Assembly: GCA_902783215.1 (NCBI GenBank) | Contig: CACZQD010000079.1 | Location: 1 to 16,390 of the forward strand | DNA: 16,390 bases | Direction: 5' to 3' | DNA from: an uncultured Erysipelotrichaceae bacterium | Lineage (GTDB): Bacteria; Bacillota_I; Bacilli_A; RF39; UBA660 | Part shown: piece after piece, positions 5,984 through 13,682 of the stretch | Position numbering within the stretch: the stretch's first letter is position 1 | How the letters are laid out: each line of letters begins with the position of its first letter | Translations under genes and position numbers: made by a program | Notes under the pieces: generated by a model | Databases searched by the model: none | What the model was told of the DNA's origin: nothing | Seen by the model: only the letters and a program-made list of their open reading frames with translations

Positions 5984-6007
5984 CCCTTTTTTATTAATTT
6001 CTAAAAA

Positions 6008-6034
6008 TTAGCACTCAACTATTGACAATGCTAA
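6008..6034. promoter_or_regulatory. CIRCE operator 1 (HrcA binding site)
   Basis: TTAGCACTC-N9-CAATGCTAA: the left arm is perfect and the right arm matches the CIRCE consensus GAGTGCTAA at 7 of 9. It overlaps the -35 box of the hrcA promoter. Confidence 0.9.
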
Positions 6035-6050
6035 AATTATATGTTATACT
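6022..6050 (+). promoter_or_regulatory. Promoter of the hrcA-grpE-dnaK-pepF-dnaJ operon
   Basis: TTGACA (6022-6027) and TATACT (6045-6050) are 17 bases apart, with TG at 6042-6043 as an extended -10. CIRCE 1 covers the -35 and CIRCE 2 starts five bases after the -10, so bound HrcA would block both RNA polymerase contacts. Confidence 0.92.
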
Positions 6051-6054
6051 TTCT

Positions 6055-6081
6055 TTAGCACTCCAATAAAAAGAATGCTAA
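6055..6081. promoter_or_regulatory. CIRCE operator 2 (HrcA binding site)
   Basis: TTAGCACTC-N9-GAATGCTAA matches the 9-9-9 CIRCE consensus with one mismatch. It covers the expected transcription start and lies in the operon leader, about 50 bases before the hrcA start codon. Confidence 0.95.
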
Positions 6082-6132
6082 AACAAAGTTATATAAAAAA
6101 GAAAAAACTATATAATAATGGTAGGTGGTTGA

Positions 6133-7119
6133 ATGCTTAGTGAAAGACAAGAAGAACTTTTAAAAATAATTGTTGAAGATTATATTAAATGTGCTAGACC
6201 GATAAGTTCAAAATCAATATGTGATTTACTTAATTGCTCTAGTGCGACAGTAAGATCAGAGATGAATTATTTAGAAAAGGTAGGACTTCTTGAGAAAACT
6301 CATATATCAAGTGGGCGTATTCCTTCTGAAAAAGGATATCGATATTATGTTGATAATATTATGCAACCTTCAAAATTAACAGGAGAAGATATGCTAAAAC
6401 TTCAAACGATTGTTAATAATAAGTCATTAGTTGTTAGTGATGCAATCGAAAAGAGTATGGAAATTATTTCTGAATTAACACATTATACAGCTGTTGTATT
6501 AGGTGGGCATTCGAAAGACAACTTAATTACAAAAGTTGAAGTTATTCCAATAGATGAACAGAATTTAGTTGCAATCATTGTTACGGACAAAGGTCATGTG
6601 GAACATAAGAATGTATATTTAGATGCTGAAGTTTCGTCTGGAGAGATAAAACAAACGGTTGATTTGATTAATAAATTGATTATTGGTTCATCATTAGATG
6701 AAGTTGGATCAATATTAGAATTTCAAGTTAAACCAGTTATTGCTAAATATGTTAAACAACACGAAGCTTTATATAATGCATTCTATAATGCTTTTTCTGA
6801 TTTTGCGACCGAAAGTGTTTATAAAAGCGGAACTAAAAATATTTTAATGCAACCAGAGTTTAATGACACTGATCGTATTCGTGAAATTGTTAATAAATTT
6901 GATGATAAAGGAATTGTAGATGCAATTAAAGAAGATGAAAATGGTATTAATATATATATAGGTAGTGAGAATAATTTTGATGAAAATGTTACAATAGTTA
7001 AAACAAAGTATACAATTAATGGTGAAGAAGGAACAATTGCTTTAATTGGTCCAAAAAGAATGGAATATAATCGTGTTATTACTTTACTTAATTATATAAT
7101 GGATAATATTGGAAAATAA
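6133..7119 (+). CDS. hrcA: Heat-inducible transcription repressor HrcA
   Basis: HrcA binds CIRCE operators and represses class I heat-shock genes; its activity depends on the GroEL chaperonin. The 328-residue product has the winged-helix N-terminus MLSERQEELLKIIVEDYI with the recognition region SSATVRSEMNYLEKVGLLEKTHISSGRIPSEKGYR cut here at about residues 35-70 (key block SGRIPSEKGYR). The remainder is the HrcA dimerisation/inserted domain, and it ends with the conserved ALIGPKRMEYNRVITLL segment. Start ATG 6133 follows an AGGTGG site. It is the first gene of the operon and sits directly behind two CIRCE sites, so it is autoregulated. grpE follows after 10 bases. Confidence 0.97.
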   Translation: MLSERQEELLKIIVEDYIKCARPISSKSICDLLNCSSATVRSEMNYLEKVGLLEKTHISSGRIPSEKGYRYYVDNIMQPSKLTGEDMLKLQTIVNNKSLVVSDAIEKSMEIISELTHYTAVVLGGHSKDNLITKVEVIPIDEQNLVAIIVTDKGHVEHKNVYLDAEVSSGEIKQTVDLINKLIIGSSLDEVGSILEFQVKPVIAKYVKQHEALYNAFYNAFSDFATESVYKSGTKNILMQPEFNDTDRIREIVNKFDDKGIVDAIKEDENGINIYIGSENNFDENVTIVKTKYTINGEEGTIALIGPKRMEYNRVITLLNYIMDNIGK

Positions 7120-7129
7120 AGGAGGTAGT

Positions 7130-7750
7130 ATGGAAAAAGAAGCAGTTAAAGAACAAACTAATAAAAAAGAAGAAAAGTTTAATGTTGATGATTTAGTATC
7201 TAAAGTTGATAAAAAAATTGAAACATTAGAAAAAGAGAAAAAACAAGAAGATAAAAAGCAAAAAGAAAAAGAACATAAAAAAAACAAAAAGCATAAAGAA
7301 GAAATTAAAAAGTTAAATGATCAAATCGCTAAATTGCAAGAAGATATTTTAGTAACTAAAGCTGACATGGTAAATTATCGTAAGCGTAAAGAAGAAGAAT
7401 CTGCTAGAATGCTAAAATATTGTAATGAGGATTTGATTAAAGAATTACTTCCAGTAGTTGATAATTTTGAAAGAGCATTAAAATTGTCAGAGGGTAAAGT
7501 TGATGAGTCTTTTATAAAATTAAGTGAAGGATATAAAATGGTATATGCTGGGCTTGAAAATATATTAGCTAAGTATGAAGTTAAAGCTATAGATGGATCA
7601 CATAAGGAATTTGATCCAGTATACCACAATGCTGTTATGATAGAACACGTTGATGGTGTAGAACCTAATATGGTATTAGAAGTTTTACAAAAAGGATATT
7701 TATATAAGGATAAAGTTATTAGACCAGCAATGGTTAAAGTTAGTGAATAG
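7130..7750 (+). CDS. grpE: Nucleotide exchange factor GrpE
   Basis: GrpE is the dimeric exchange factor that releases ADP from DnaK. The chosen start is ATG 7130, five bases after a perfect GGAGG (7121-7125); an upstream TTG at 7109 would overlap hrcA and lacks an SD. The product has 206 residues. The first 70 are extremely rich in Lys and Glu, giving a disordered then coiled-coil stretch (KEKKQEDKKQKEKEHKKNKK). The long helix continues to about 100, then the four-helix bundle (NEDLIKELLPVVDNFERAL) and the beta domain with DPVYHNAVM (162-170) and the signature VLQKGYLYKDKVIRPAMVKV. It is co-transcribed with hrcA and dnaK. Confidence 0.97.
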   Translation: MEKEAVKEQTNKKEEKFNVDDLVSKVDKKIETLEKEKKQEDKKQKEKEHKKNKKHKEEIKKLNDQIAKLQEDILVTKADMVNYRKRKEEESARMLKYCNEDLIKELLPVVDNFERALKLSEGKVDESFIKLSEGYKMVYAGLENILAKYEVKAIDGSHKEFDPVYHNAVMIEHVDGVEPNMVLEVLQKGYLYKDKVIRPAMVKVSE

Positions 7751-7770
7751 GAAAGAGAGGAATGATAAAT

Positions 7771-9585
7771 ATGAGTAAAACAATAGGAATTGATTTAGGT
7801 ACAACTAATAGTTGTGTATCGGTATATGAAGGAGGAGAAGCTAAAGTTATTGTTAATGCTGATGGTGATAGAACAACTCCTTCAGTAGTAGCTTTTAAAA
7901 AAGGAGAAATTATTGTAGGTAAAACAGCTAAACACCAAGCAGTAACAAATCCAGATACCATTTCATCTATTAAAAGAATGATGGGTACTAATAAAAAAGT
8001 TAAAGCTAATGGAAAAGAATATTCTCCGGAAGAGATTAGTGCAATGATTTTAGGAGATTTAAAGAAAACTGCGGAAAGCTATTTAGGAGAAAAAGTTACA
8101 AGTGCAGTAATAACTGTGCCAGCATACTTTAACGATTCTCAAAGACAAGCGACTAAAAATGCAGGTAAAATTGCTGGACTTGAAGTCGAAAGAATTATTA
8201 ATGAACCAACTGCTGCCGCACTTGCTTATGGTTTAGATAAACAAGAAGAAATGCAAACAGTACTTGTTTATGACTTAGGTGGAGGTACATTTGACGTATC
8301 TATTCTTGAATTAGGTGATGGTGTATTTGAAGTTAAGGCAACATCTGGTAATAATAAACTTGGTGGAGATGACTTCGATAAGAAAATTATTGATTATATT
8401 TTAGATGATATTAAGAAAGAATATGATGTAGATTTATCTGATAATAAAATGGCTTTACAACGTATTAAAGAAGAAGCAGAAAAAGCTAAGAAAACATTAT
8501 CTAATGTTACTTCAACAGAAATTTCTTTACCATTTATTACTGCTGAAGTAAACTATGAGACAACACTTTCTCGTGCTAAATTTGAAGAGTTAACTGATGA
8601 TTTAGTTAAATCAACTTTAGAACCAGTTAGAAAAGCTTTAAAGGATGCAAAATTATCATCTAGTGATATTGATAAAGTAATTTTAGTAGGTGGATCTACT
8701 CGTATTCCAAAAGTACAAGAACTTGTTAAGAAAGAACTTGGTAAAGAACCATCTAAAGAAGTTAACCCTGATGAAGTTGTTGCTATGGGTGCAGCTATTC
8801 AAGGTGGAGTTTTAACTGGAGATGTAAATGATATCGTCCTTTTAGATGTAACACCACTTTCACTTGGTATTGAAACATTAGGAGGAGTATGCACAGTATT
8901 AATTCCACGAAATACTACTATTCCAACTAGTAAGAGTCAAGTGTTCTCAACTGCAGCAGATAATCAACCAGCTGTTGATATTCACGTATTACAAGGTGAA
9001 AGACCAATGGCTGCAGATAATAAAACGATGGGGAGATTTCAACTTACAAATATCCCACCAGCACCAAGAGGAGTACCTCAAATTGAAGTGTCATTTGATA
9101 TTGATGCAAATGGTATAGTTAACGTAAAAGCTAAAGATTTAGGAACAAACAAAGAACAATCTATCACAATTACATCTTCAACTAACTTATCAGATGATGA
9201 AATTGATAAGATGGTTAAAGAAGCTGAGGAAAATCGTGAAAAGGACGAAAAACGTAAAGAAGAAGCTGATACAAGAAATGAAGCTGAACAAACTATCTTT
9301 GCTACTGAAAAAGCTATTAAAGACCTAGGTGATAAGATTGATGATAAAGATAAAGAAAAGGCTGAAAAAGAAATTAAAGAGTTAAAAGAAGCAATGGAAA
9401 AAAATGATATTGATGATATCAAATCTAAAAAAGATAAATTAAATGAAACTGCTATGGCTTTTGCTTCAAAAGTTTATGAACAAGCTGCTGCATCTCAACA
9501 AGCAACACAAGATGATACTTCATCAAGTGATTCAAGTGATGAAAAAAAAGATGATGTAATTGATGCAGAATATGAAGAAAAATAA
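7771..9585 (+). CDS. dnaK: Molecular chaperone DnaK (Hsp70)
   Basis: DnaK is the ATP-dependent chaperone that binds exposed hydrophobic segments of proteins, with DnaJ delivering clients and GrpE exchanging nucleotide. The ATPase domain shows phosphate-1 IGIDLGTTNS (5-14), phosphate-2 VYDLGGGTFDVS (166-177) and adenosine motif VGGSTRIPKVQ (about 307-317). The linker region VLLDVTPLSLGIETLGG precedes the substrate-binding domain. The C-terminal lid ends in an Asp/Ser-rich tail and DVIDAEYEEK. I prefer ATG 7771 (MSKTIGIDLG, 604 residues) over ATG 7762. The latter lies only one base from the GAGAGG site and adds three residues not usual for DnaK; GAGAGG to 7771 is 10 bases, a little long. It is the third gene of the operon. 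Confidence 0.97.
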   Translation: MSKTIGIDLGTTNSCVSVYEGGEAKVIVNADGDRTTPSVVAFKKGEIIVGKTAKHQAVTNPDTISSIKRMMGTNKKVKANGKEYSPEEISAMILGDLKKTAESYLGEKVTSAVITVPAYFNDSQRQATKNAGKIAGLEVERIINEPTAAALAYGLDKQEEMQTVLVYDLGGGTFDVSILELGDGVFEVKATSGNNKLGGDDFDKKIIDYILDDIKKEYDVDLSDNKMALQRIKEEAEKAKKTLSNVTSTEISLPFITAEVNYETTLSRAKFEELTDDLVKSTLEPVRKALKDAKLSSSDIDKVILVGGSTRIPKVQELVKKELGKEPSKEVNPDEVVAMGAAIQGGVLTGDVNDIVLLDVTPLSLGIETLGGVCTVLIPRNTTIPTSKSQVFSTAADNQPAVDIHVLQGERPMAADNKTMGRFQLTNIPPAPRGVPQIEVSFDIDANGIVNVKAKDLGTNKEQSITITSSTNLSDDEIDKMVKEAEENREKDEKRKEEADTRNEAEQTIFATEKAIKDLGDKIDDKDKEKAEKEIKELKEAMEKNDIDDIKSKKDKLNETAMAFASKVYEQAAASQQATQDDTSSSDSSDEKKDDVIDAEYEEK

Positions 9586-9591
9586 TGAATG

Positions 9592-9614
9592 AAGTTCTAG
9601 TTATCTAGAACTTT
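9592..9614 (+). terminator. Hairpin between dnaK and pepF (weak or leaky terminator)
   Basis: A perfect 9-bp stem AAGTTCTAG (9592-9600) with CTAGAACTT (9605-9613) and TTAT loop is followed by only a short, broken T-tract (TTTGTTTAT). It may reduce transcription into pepF and dnaJ or protect the upstream mRNA. No good promoter follows it, so readthrough is expected. Confidence 0.55.
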
Positions 9615-9642
9615 GTTTATATAAATATAGATAGGAGAAAAT

Positions 9643-11433
9643 ATGGAATATAAAAATAGATCAGATGTACCTGAAAAATATAAATGGGATTTAAATAACA
9701 TTTTTGCAACTGAAAAAGATTTTGAAGAGGGAATACATGAAGTTAATAATTTAACTGATAAGATTGTTGGGATGAAAGGACATATTATGGACAGTCCTGA
9801 ATCTTTATATCAATTTTATAAAACATATGAAAAAATGGATCGATTATTGGGACGTATCTATATGTATGCGTTTTTAAGATGTGATTCAGATACAACAGAT
9901 AGTAAATATCAAACATTGAAAATGCGAATTGAAAAACTTGGTGAAGAGATTTCTTCAAAAACATCATTTATTTCAAGTGAAATGTTATCTAAAGATTACA
10001 ATGATATAAAAAAATATATTGATGAAGATGAAAGACTACAAGAAGTAAGTTTCGATTTAGAAAAAATGTATCGTTATAAAGATCATACTTTAAGTGAAAA
10101 AGAAGAAGCAATTATTACAGAAGCTTTAAATGCAATGGGAACTGGTCATGACGCTTTTTATAACTTAGATAATGCAGATATTCATCTAGGCACAATTAAA
10201 GATGAAGATGGTAACGAAATTGAATTAACTAATAGTAATTATAATAAATATATGAATTCTAAAAATAGACAAGTAAGAAAAGATGCTTTTGATCATATGT
10301 ATAAGTATTTTGAAAGTTTAAAAAACACAGTAGCAGCTTGTTTAAAAGGTAATATTAAAGAGAATTTCTTTGTTAGTAAAGTTAAGAAATTTTCGTCACC
10401 ACTAGAAAAAAGTTTATATGCAGATGATATTGATATAAGTGTTTATCATAATTTAATTGATACAATTCATAAACATATGGACTCAATGTATAAATACATG
10501 GATTTAAGAAAGAAAACCTTAAAATTAGATGAGTATCATATGTATGATATTTATGTGGATCTAGTATCTTCATCAAACGATAAAATTTCATTTGAAGAAG
10601 GTAAAAATATAATTTTTGAAGCATTGAAACCATTAGGTGATCAGTATTTAGAATACTTGCAAAAAGCATTTGATGAAAGATGGATAGATATTTATCCGAA
10701 TAAAGGAAAGAGATCTGGGGCCTATAGTTGGGGTAACTATGATACTTATCCATTTGTATTATTAAATTATAATGATACAGTTGATTCGGTAAGTACTATG
10801 GCTCATGAATTAGGACATTCTATGCATTCATATTTATCTAATAAAAATCAAAATTATTTTAACAGTAATTATCCTATCTTTTTAGCGGAAATAGCTTCAA
10901 CTGTTAATGAAGTATTATTAAATGATTATATGTATAAAAATGCTAAAACTAAAGAAGAAAAAATATTGTATTTAACTGAATTTTTAGATAAAGTTAGAAC
11001 TACAATATATCGTCAAACAATGTTTGCTGAATTTGAGATGATTATGCATGATAAAGAAGAAAAAGGGGTTCCTCTAACAGAAGAAGAATTTTCACAAACA
11101 TATTATGATTTGAATAAACTTTATTACGGTGATAATGTAGTTAGTGATGATGCAATTAAATATGAATGGGCCAGAATTCCACATTTTTATACATCATTCT
11201 ATGTTTATAAATATGCAACAGGTTTATCTGCAGCAATAGCAATAGCAAGTGATATTTTAGATGGTAAAGAAGATATACGTGATGCCTATTTAGAATTCTT
11301 ATCTAGTGGAGGTTCAGATTATCCACTAAATATATTAAAGAAAGTTGGAGTTGATATGACAAGTTCTGAACCAATAGAAAAAGCTATTGAAATGTTTAAT
11401 GAAAAATTAAGAGAATTAGAAAACTTGTTATAA
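9643..11433 (+). CDS. pepF: Oligoendopeptidase F (peptidase family M3)
   Basis: A cytoplasmic zinc metallopeptidase that cuts oligopeptides. The 596-residue length fits PepF of Gram-positive bacteria. The start MEYKNRSDVPEKYKWDLNNIF is characteristic of the family, with AGGAG a few bases upstream of ATG 9643. The catalytic motif is MAHELGHSMHS, His388-Glu-Leu-Gly-His392, and Glu416 in LAEIASTVNE is the expected third zinc ligand 24 residues later. The C-terminal substrate-binding segment contains IPHFYTSFYVYKYATGLSAA, also conserved. It lies 57 bases after dnaK and 13 before dnaJ on the same strand, so it probably belongs to the heat-shock operon. This placement is unusual and hints at peptide clearance downstream of stress proteolysis (inference). 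Confidence 0.95.
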   Translation: MEYKNRSDVPEKYKWDLNNIFATEKDFEEGIHEVNNLTDKIVGMKGHIMDSPESLYQFYKTYEKMDRLLGRIYMYAFLRCDSDTTDSKYQTLKMRIEKLGEEISSKTSFISSEMLSKDYNDIKKYIDEDERLQEVSFDLEKMYRYKDHTLSEKEEAIITEALNAMGTGHDAFYNLDNADIHLGTIKDEDGNEIELTNSNYNKYMNSKNRQVRKDAFDHMYKYFESLKNTVAACLKGNIKENFFVSKVKKFSSPLEKSLYADDIDISVYHNLIDTIHKHMDSMYKYMDLRKKTLKLDEYHMYDIYVDLVSSSNDKISFEEGKNIIFEALKPLGDQYLEYLQKAFDERWIDIYPNKGKRSGAYSWGNYDTYPFVLLNYNDTVDSVSTMAHELGHSMHSYLSNKNQNYFNSNYPIFLAEIASTVNEVLLNDYMYKNAKTKEEKILYLTEFLDKVRTTIYRQTMFAEFEMIMHDKEEKGVPLTEEEFSQTYYDLNKLYYGDNVVSDDAIKYEWARIPHFYTSFYVYKYATGLSAAIAIASDILDGKEDIRDAYLEFLSSGGSDYPLNILKKVGVDMTSSEPIEKAIEMFNEKLRELENLL

Positions 11434-11446
11434 AGGTTGGTGAAGT

Positions 11447-12559
11447 ATGGAAAAAAGAGATTATTATGAAATATTAGGTGTAGATAAAAATGCTAGTGAT
11501 CAAGATATTAAAAGAGCTTTTCGTAAATTAGCAAAAAAATATCATCCAGATGTATCTAAAGAACCAAATGCTGAAGAAAAATTTAAAGAAGCTCAAGAAG
11601 CTTATGCTGTATTAAGTGATCCACAAAAAAGACAACAATATGATCAATATGGTCATGCTGCTTTTGATTCTATGAATGGTGGAGCAGGATTTGATTTTTC
11701 TGATTTTGATTTTAGTGATATTTTTGATGGATTATTTGGATCTTCATTTGGAGGTTTTGGTAGCTTTGGTAGGCGAGGAAATAGTAATGGTTCAAGACGT
11801 GGCGCTGATAAATTAATGCGTATGAACATTACTTTTGATGAAGCTGTATTTGGAACTACTAAAACTATTAATTTGGATATAGATGAAAAATGTAGTGAGT
11901 GTAAAGGTAAAGGTGGAAAAGGAGAGAAGACTTGTCCAACCTGTCATGGTCAAGGAACAGTTACTCAAGAACAAAGAACAATTTTAGGTGCTTTTATGTC
12001 AAGAACTACTTGTCCAACCTGTCAAGGTAAAGGAGTAACTTATGAAAAAAGCTGTTCAAAATGTCATGGAAACGGTAAAGTAACAAAAAATACCGACGTA
12101 GAAGTTAAAGTTCCAGCAGGTGTTGACAGTGGTAGTCGTTTAAGACTAAGTGGTAAAGGAGAAGCTGGATATAATGGTGGACCTAATGGAGACTTATATC
12201 TAGAATTCTTGGTTAAAGATCATTCATTATTTGTTCGTGATGACTATGATATTTATTTAGAATTACCAATTACTATTACTGATGCGGTATTAGGATGTAA
12301 AAAAGATGTTCCAACCCTATATGGAAATATTAAATTAAATATTCCAGCTGGTAGTCAAAATGGTGATAAACATCGTATTAAGGGTAAAGGAATTACACAT
12401 ATTAATAGCTCAGTTAAAGGAAATATGTACGTTATTTTAAATATTGTTATTCCTAAAAAGTTAGACCGTAAACAGAAAAAATATTTTGATGAATTAGCTA
12501 AAACTAATTTAGAAACAAATGAATTTAAAGAAATAAATAAGTATATAAAAAAAGGATAA
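11447..12559 (+). CDS. dnaJ: Co-chaperone DnaJ (Hsp40, type I)
   Basis: DnaJ binds unfolded proteins, passes them to DnaK and stimulates DnaK's ATPase. This 370-residue protein is a complete type I DnaJ. The J domain (1-70) has His33-Pro34-Asp35. A Gly/Phe-rich linker (about 77-118) follows, then a zinc domain with four CXXCXGXG repeats (Cys149/152, 163/166, 189/192, 203/206), two C-terminal beta domains and a dimerisation tail. The start ATG 11447 has a GGTGAAG site, less canonical than the other genes. It is the last gene of the operon and its stop codon lies within the terminator stem. Confidence 0.97.
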   Translation: MEKRDYYEILGVDKNASDQDIKRAFRKLAKKYHPDVSKEPNAEEKFKEAQEAYAVLSDPQKRQQYDQYGHAAFDSMNGGAGFDFSDFDFSDIFDGLFGSSFGGFGSFGRRGNSNGSRRGADKLMRMNITFDEAVFGTTKTINLDIDEKCSECKGKGGKGEKTCPTCHGQGTVTQEQRTILGAFMSRTTCPTCQGKGVTYEKSCSKCHGNGKVTKNTDVEVKVPAGVDSGSRLRLSGKGEAGYNGGPNGDLYLEFLVKDHSLFVRDDYDIYLELPITITDAVLGCKKDVPTLYGNIKLNIPAGSQNGDKHRIKGKGITHINSSVKGNMYVILNIVIPKKLDRKQKKYFDELAKTNLETNEFKEINKYIKKG

Positions 12560-12576
12560 TTGATATATCCTTTTTT
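12547..12576. terminator. Bidirectional terminator between dnaJ and the CPBP gene
   Basis: AAAAAAGGATA pairs with TATCCTTTTTT around a 7-base loop. T-runs are present on both strands, so it ends the heat-shock operon rightwards and the convergent membrane protease gene leftwards. The stop codons of both genes overlap it. Confidence 0.85.
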
Positions 12577-13255
12577 ATATAAATAACAATATTAATTGAA
12601 TAATAATTAAGACAGTATTATGAATAAAGTGTAGACTAATTGGTACAAAGATATTTTTTGATTTAACTAGTGTGTAAGCAAAAATACATCCTGGAATAGC
12701 ATACGGAACAATGTATAATAATTCTGGTATTGATTTTGCAGATGTTAGATGTAATGCTCCAAAAACAAATCCTGATAATATAATAAATAATGTATCCTTT
12801 TTAATCATTTTACGGAATGATAATCTAAATACTAGTTCTTCTAAAATAGGTGCTACAAAAATAGTTAAAACAATTGAATAAATAGGAACATTTTTTACTG
12901 CATCAATAACATTTTTTTGATTTGTTGAGGTAGATATATGAGTTATGTTATATATAATTGTATTACTAATAATCATAGCTATAATAACGATAAACCAATA
13001 TTTTAAGTATTTTTTTAAATAGTCTTTAATACTCTTTTTGAAGTCTTTAAAATCGTTTTTTATATCTTCTTTGTAAATAGTACCAATAATAATCAAAAGA
13101 AAAACCTCATATATTAATGTTATTAACATCTTAGATGATAGGTTTAAAGTATGGTAATGAATGCCAATTATTGCTAATATAAAAGCTAGAATAAATTCTC
13201 CTATAAAAGTATACAGTAAAAAACAAGATAATCCTTTTATAAAATTAGTTTTCAT
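12575..13255 (-). CDS. CPBP-family intramembrane glutamic protease (Abi/CAAX-like)
   Basis: The 226-residue protein is an integral membrane protein with about six to seven hydrophobic segments and carries the conserved motifs of the CPBP/ABI family (PF02517). These are EE-LVF-R at Glu139, Glu140, Arg144; F-GAL-H with His169; and H-FIH-N with His209 and Asn213. Related proteins include eukaryotic CAAX prenyl proteases and bacterial members linked to bacteriocin self-immunity or processing; the substrate here is unknown. The start ATG 13253-13255 has GGTGA upstream on the minus strand. It is a single gene, convergent with dnaJ and divergent from rimP. No bacteriocin-like small ORF is evident beside it. 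Confidence 0.88.
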   Translation of the reverse strand: MKTNFIKGLSCFLLYTFIGEFILAFILAIIGIHYHTLNLSSKMLITLIYEVFLLIIIGTIYKEDIKNDFKDFKKSIKDYLKKYLKYWFIVIIAMIISNTIIYNITHISTSTNQKNVIDAVKNVPIYSIVLTIFVAPILEELVFRLSFRKMIKKDTLFIILSGFVFGALHLTSAKSIPELLYIVPYAIPGCIFAYTLVKSKNIFVPISLHFIHNTVLIIIQLILLFI

Positions 13256-13344
13256 ACAATCACCATAATCATTTTATCATAGATATTTAAATATGTAAAT
13301 TATATAGTTTAATTTAAAATATTAAATTTGCTAATAAAAAATAC

Positions 13345-13373
13345 TATACAAAAGTTAAAAAGTATGTTATAAT
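13345..13373 (+). promoter_or_regulatory. Promoter of the rimP-nusA-ylxR-infB operon
   Basis: TATAAT (13368-13373) is perfect and preceded by TG at 13365-13366 (extended -10). A partial -35 TATACA (13345-13350) is 17 bases upstream. Confidence 0.8.
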
Positions 13374-13386
13374 CTATTTGCAAGCG

Positions 13387-13410
13387 AAGAGTGGGTAATC
13401 CCACTCTTTA
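13387..13410 (+). promoter_or_regulatory. Leader hairpin upstream of rimP
   Basis: A perfect 9-bp stem AAGAGTGGG (13387-13395) with CCCACTCTT (13400-13408) around TAAT lies about 10 bases after the predicted transcription start. Only three Ts follow, so it may be a weak attenuator, a NusA-responsive site or an mRNA 5' stabiliser. Hairpins of this kind are familiar upstream of rimP in Firmicutes. Confidence 0.6.
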
Positions 13411-13429
13411 AATTAAATTGGAGGTATTT

Positions 13430-13681
13430 ATGATAGAAGATGTAAAAAAATTAATTGAACAAACAATAATTGATAATAATTACATTTTAGATGATGTATT
13501 ATATATTAAGGAAGACGGTAATTACTTTTTAAGAGTTATTATTGATAAAAATGGCACAATAGATGTTGATGATTGTGTCGTAGTAAGTAAATTAATTAAT
13601 CCAATTTTAGATGAACATGAGGATTTATTTGACGAGTCTTATATTTTAGATGTTTGTTCAAAAGAGAAGGGAAGTGTTTAA
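13430..13681 (+). CDS. rimP: Ribosome maturation factor RimP, N-terminal domain only
   Basis: RimP helps mature the 30S subunit. The product here is 83 residues, about half the normal length of about 150. Start ATG 13430 follows a perfect GGAGG (13420-13424); the upstream in-frame start at 13418 has no SD. The sequence shows the RimP N-domain (VKKLIEQTIIDNNYILDDVLYI, FLRVIIDKNGTIDVDDCVVVSKLINPILDE cut here at about 3-62) and ends DESYILDVCSKEKGSV. In full-length proteins the YILDV strand leads into an SSPG-R-P-L linker and an SH3-like C-terminal domain, both absent. nusA starts one base after the stop, so no remnant is present. Position before nusA supports the identity. Confidence 0.85.
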   Translation: MIEDVKKLIEQTIIDNNYILDDVLYIKEDGNYFLRVIIDKNGTIDVDDCVVVSKLINPILDEHEDLFDESYILDVCSKEKGSV

Positions 13682-13682
13682 T

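Noticed and set aside
5890..5995. Plus-strand riboswitch or T-box upstream of hrcA
   Set aside because: The hrcA promoter and CIRCE sites lie downstream of it, no plus-strand promoter precedes it, and no T-box or known riboswitch core is present. A minus-strand promoter and terminator fit better.
7109..7129. Upstream TTG start for grpE
   Set aside because: It overlaps the hrcA stop and has no SD; ATG 7130 has a perfect GGAGG at proper distance.
10382..10753. 123-residue antisense open frame inside pepF
   Set aside because: It is the mirror of well-supported pepF codons in AT-rich DNA; composition is dominated by Tyr, His and Leu from complementary codons. The other antisense frames inside ezrA, grpE and dnaK were rejected for the same reason.
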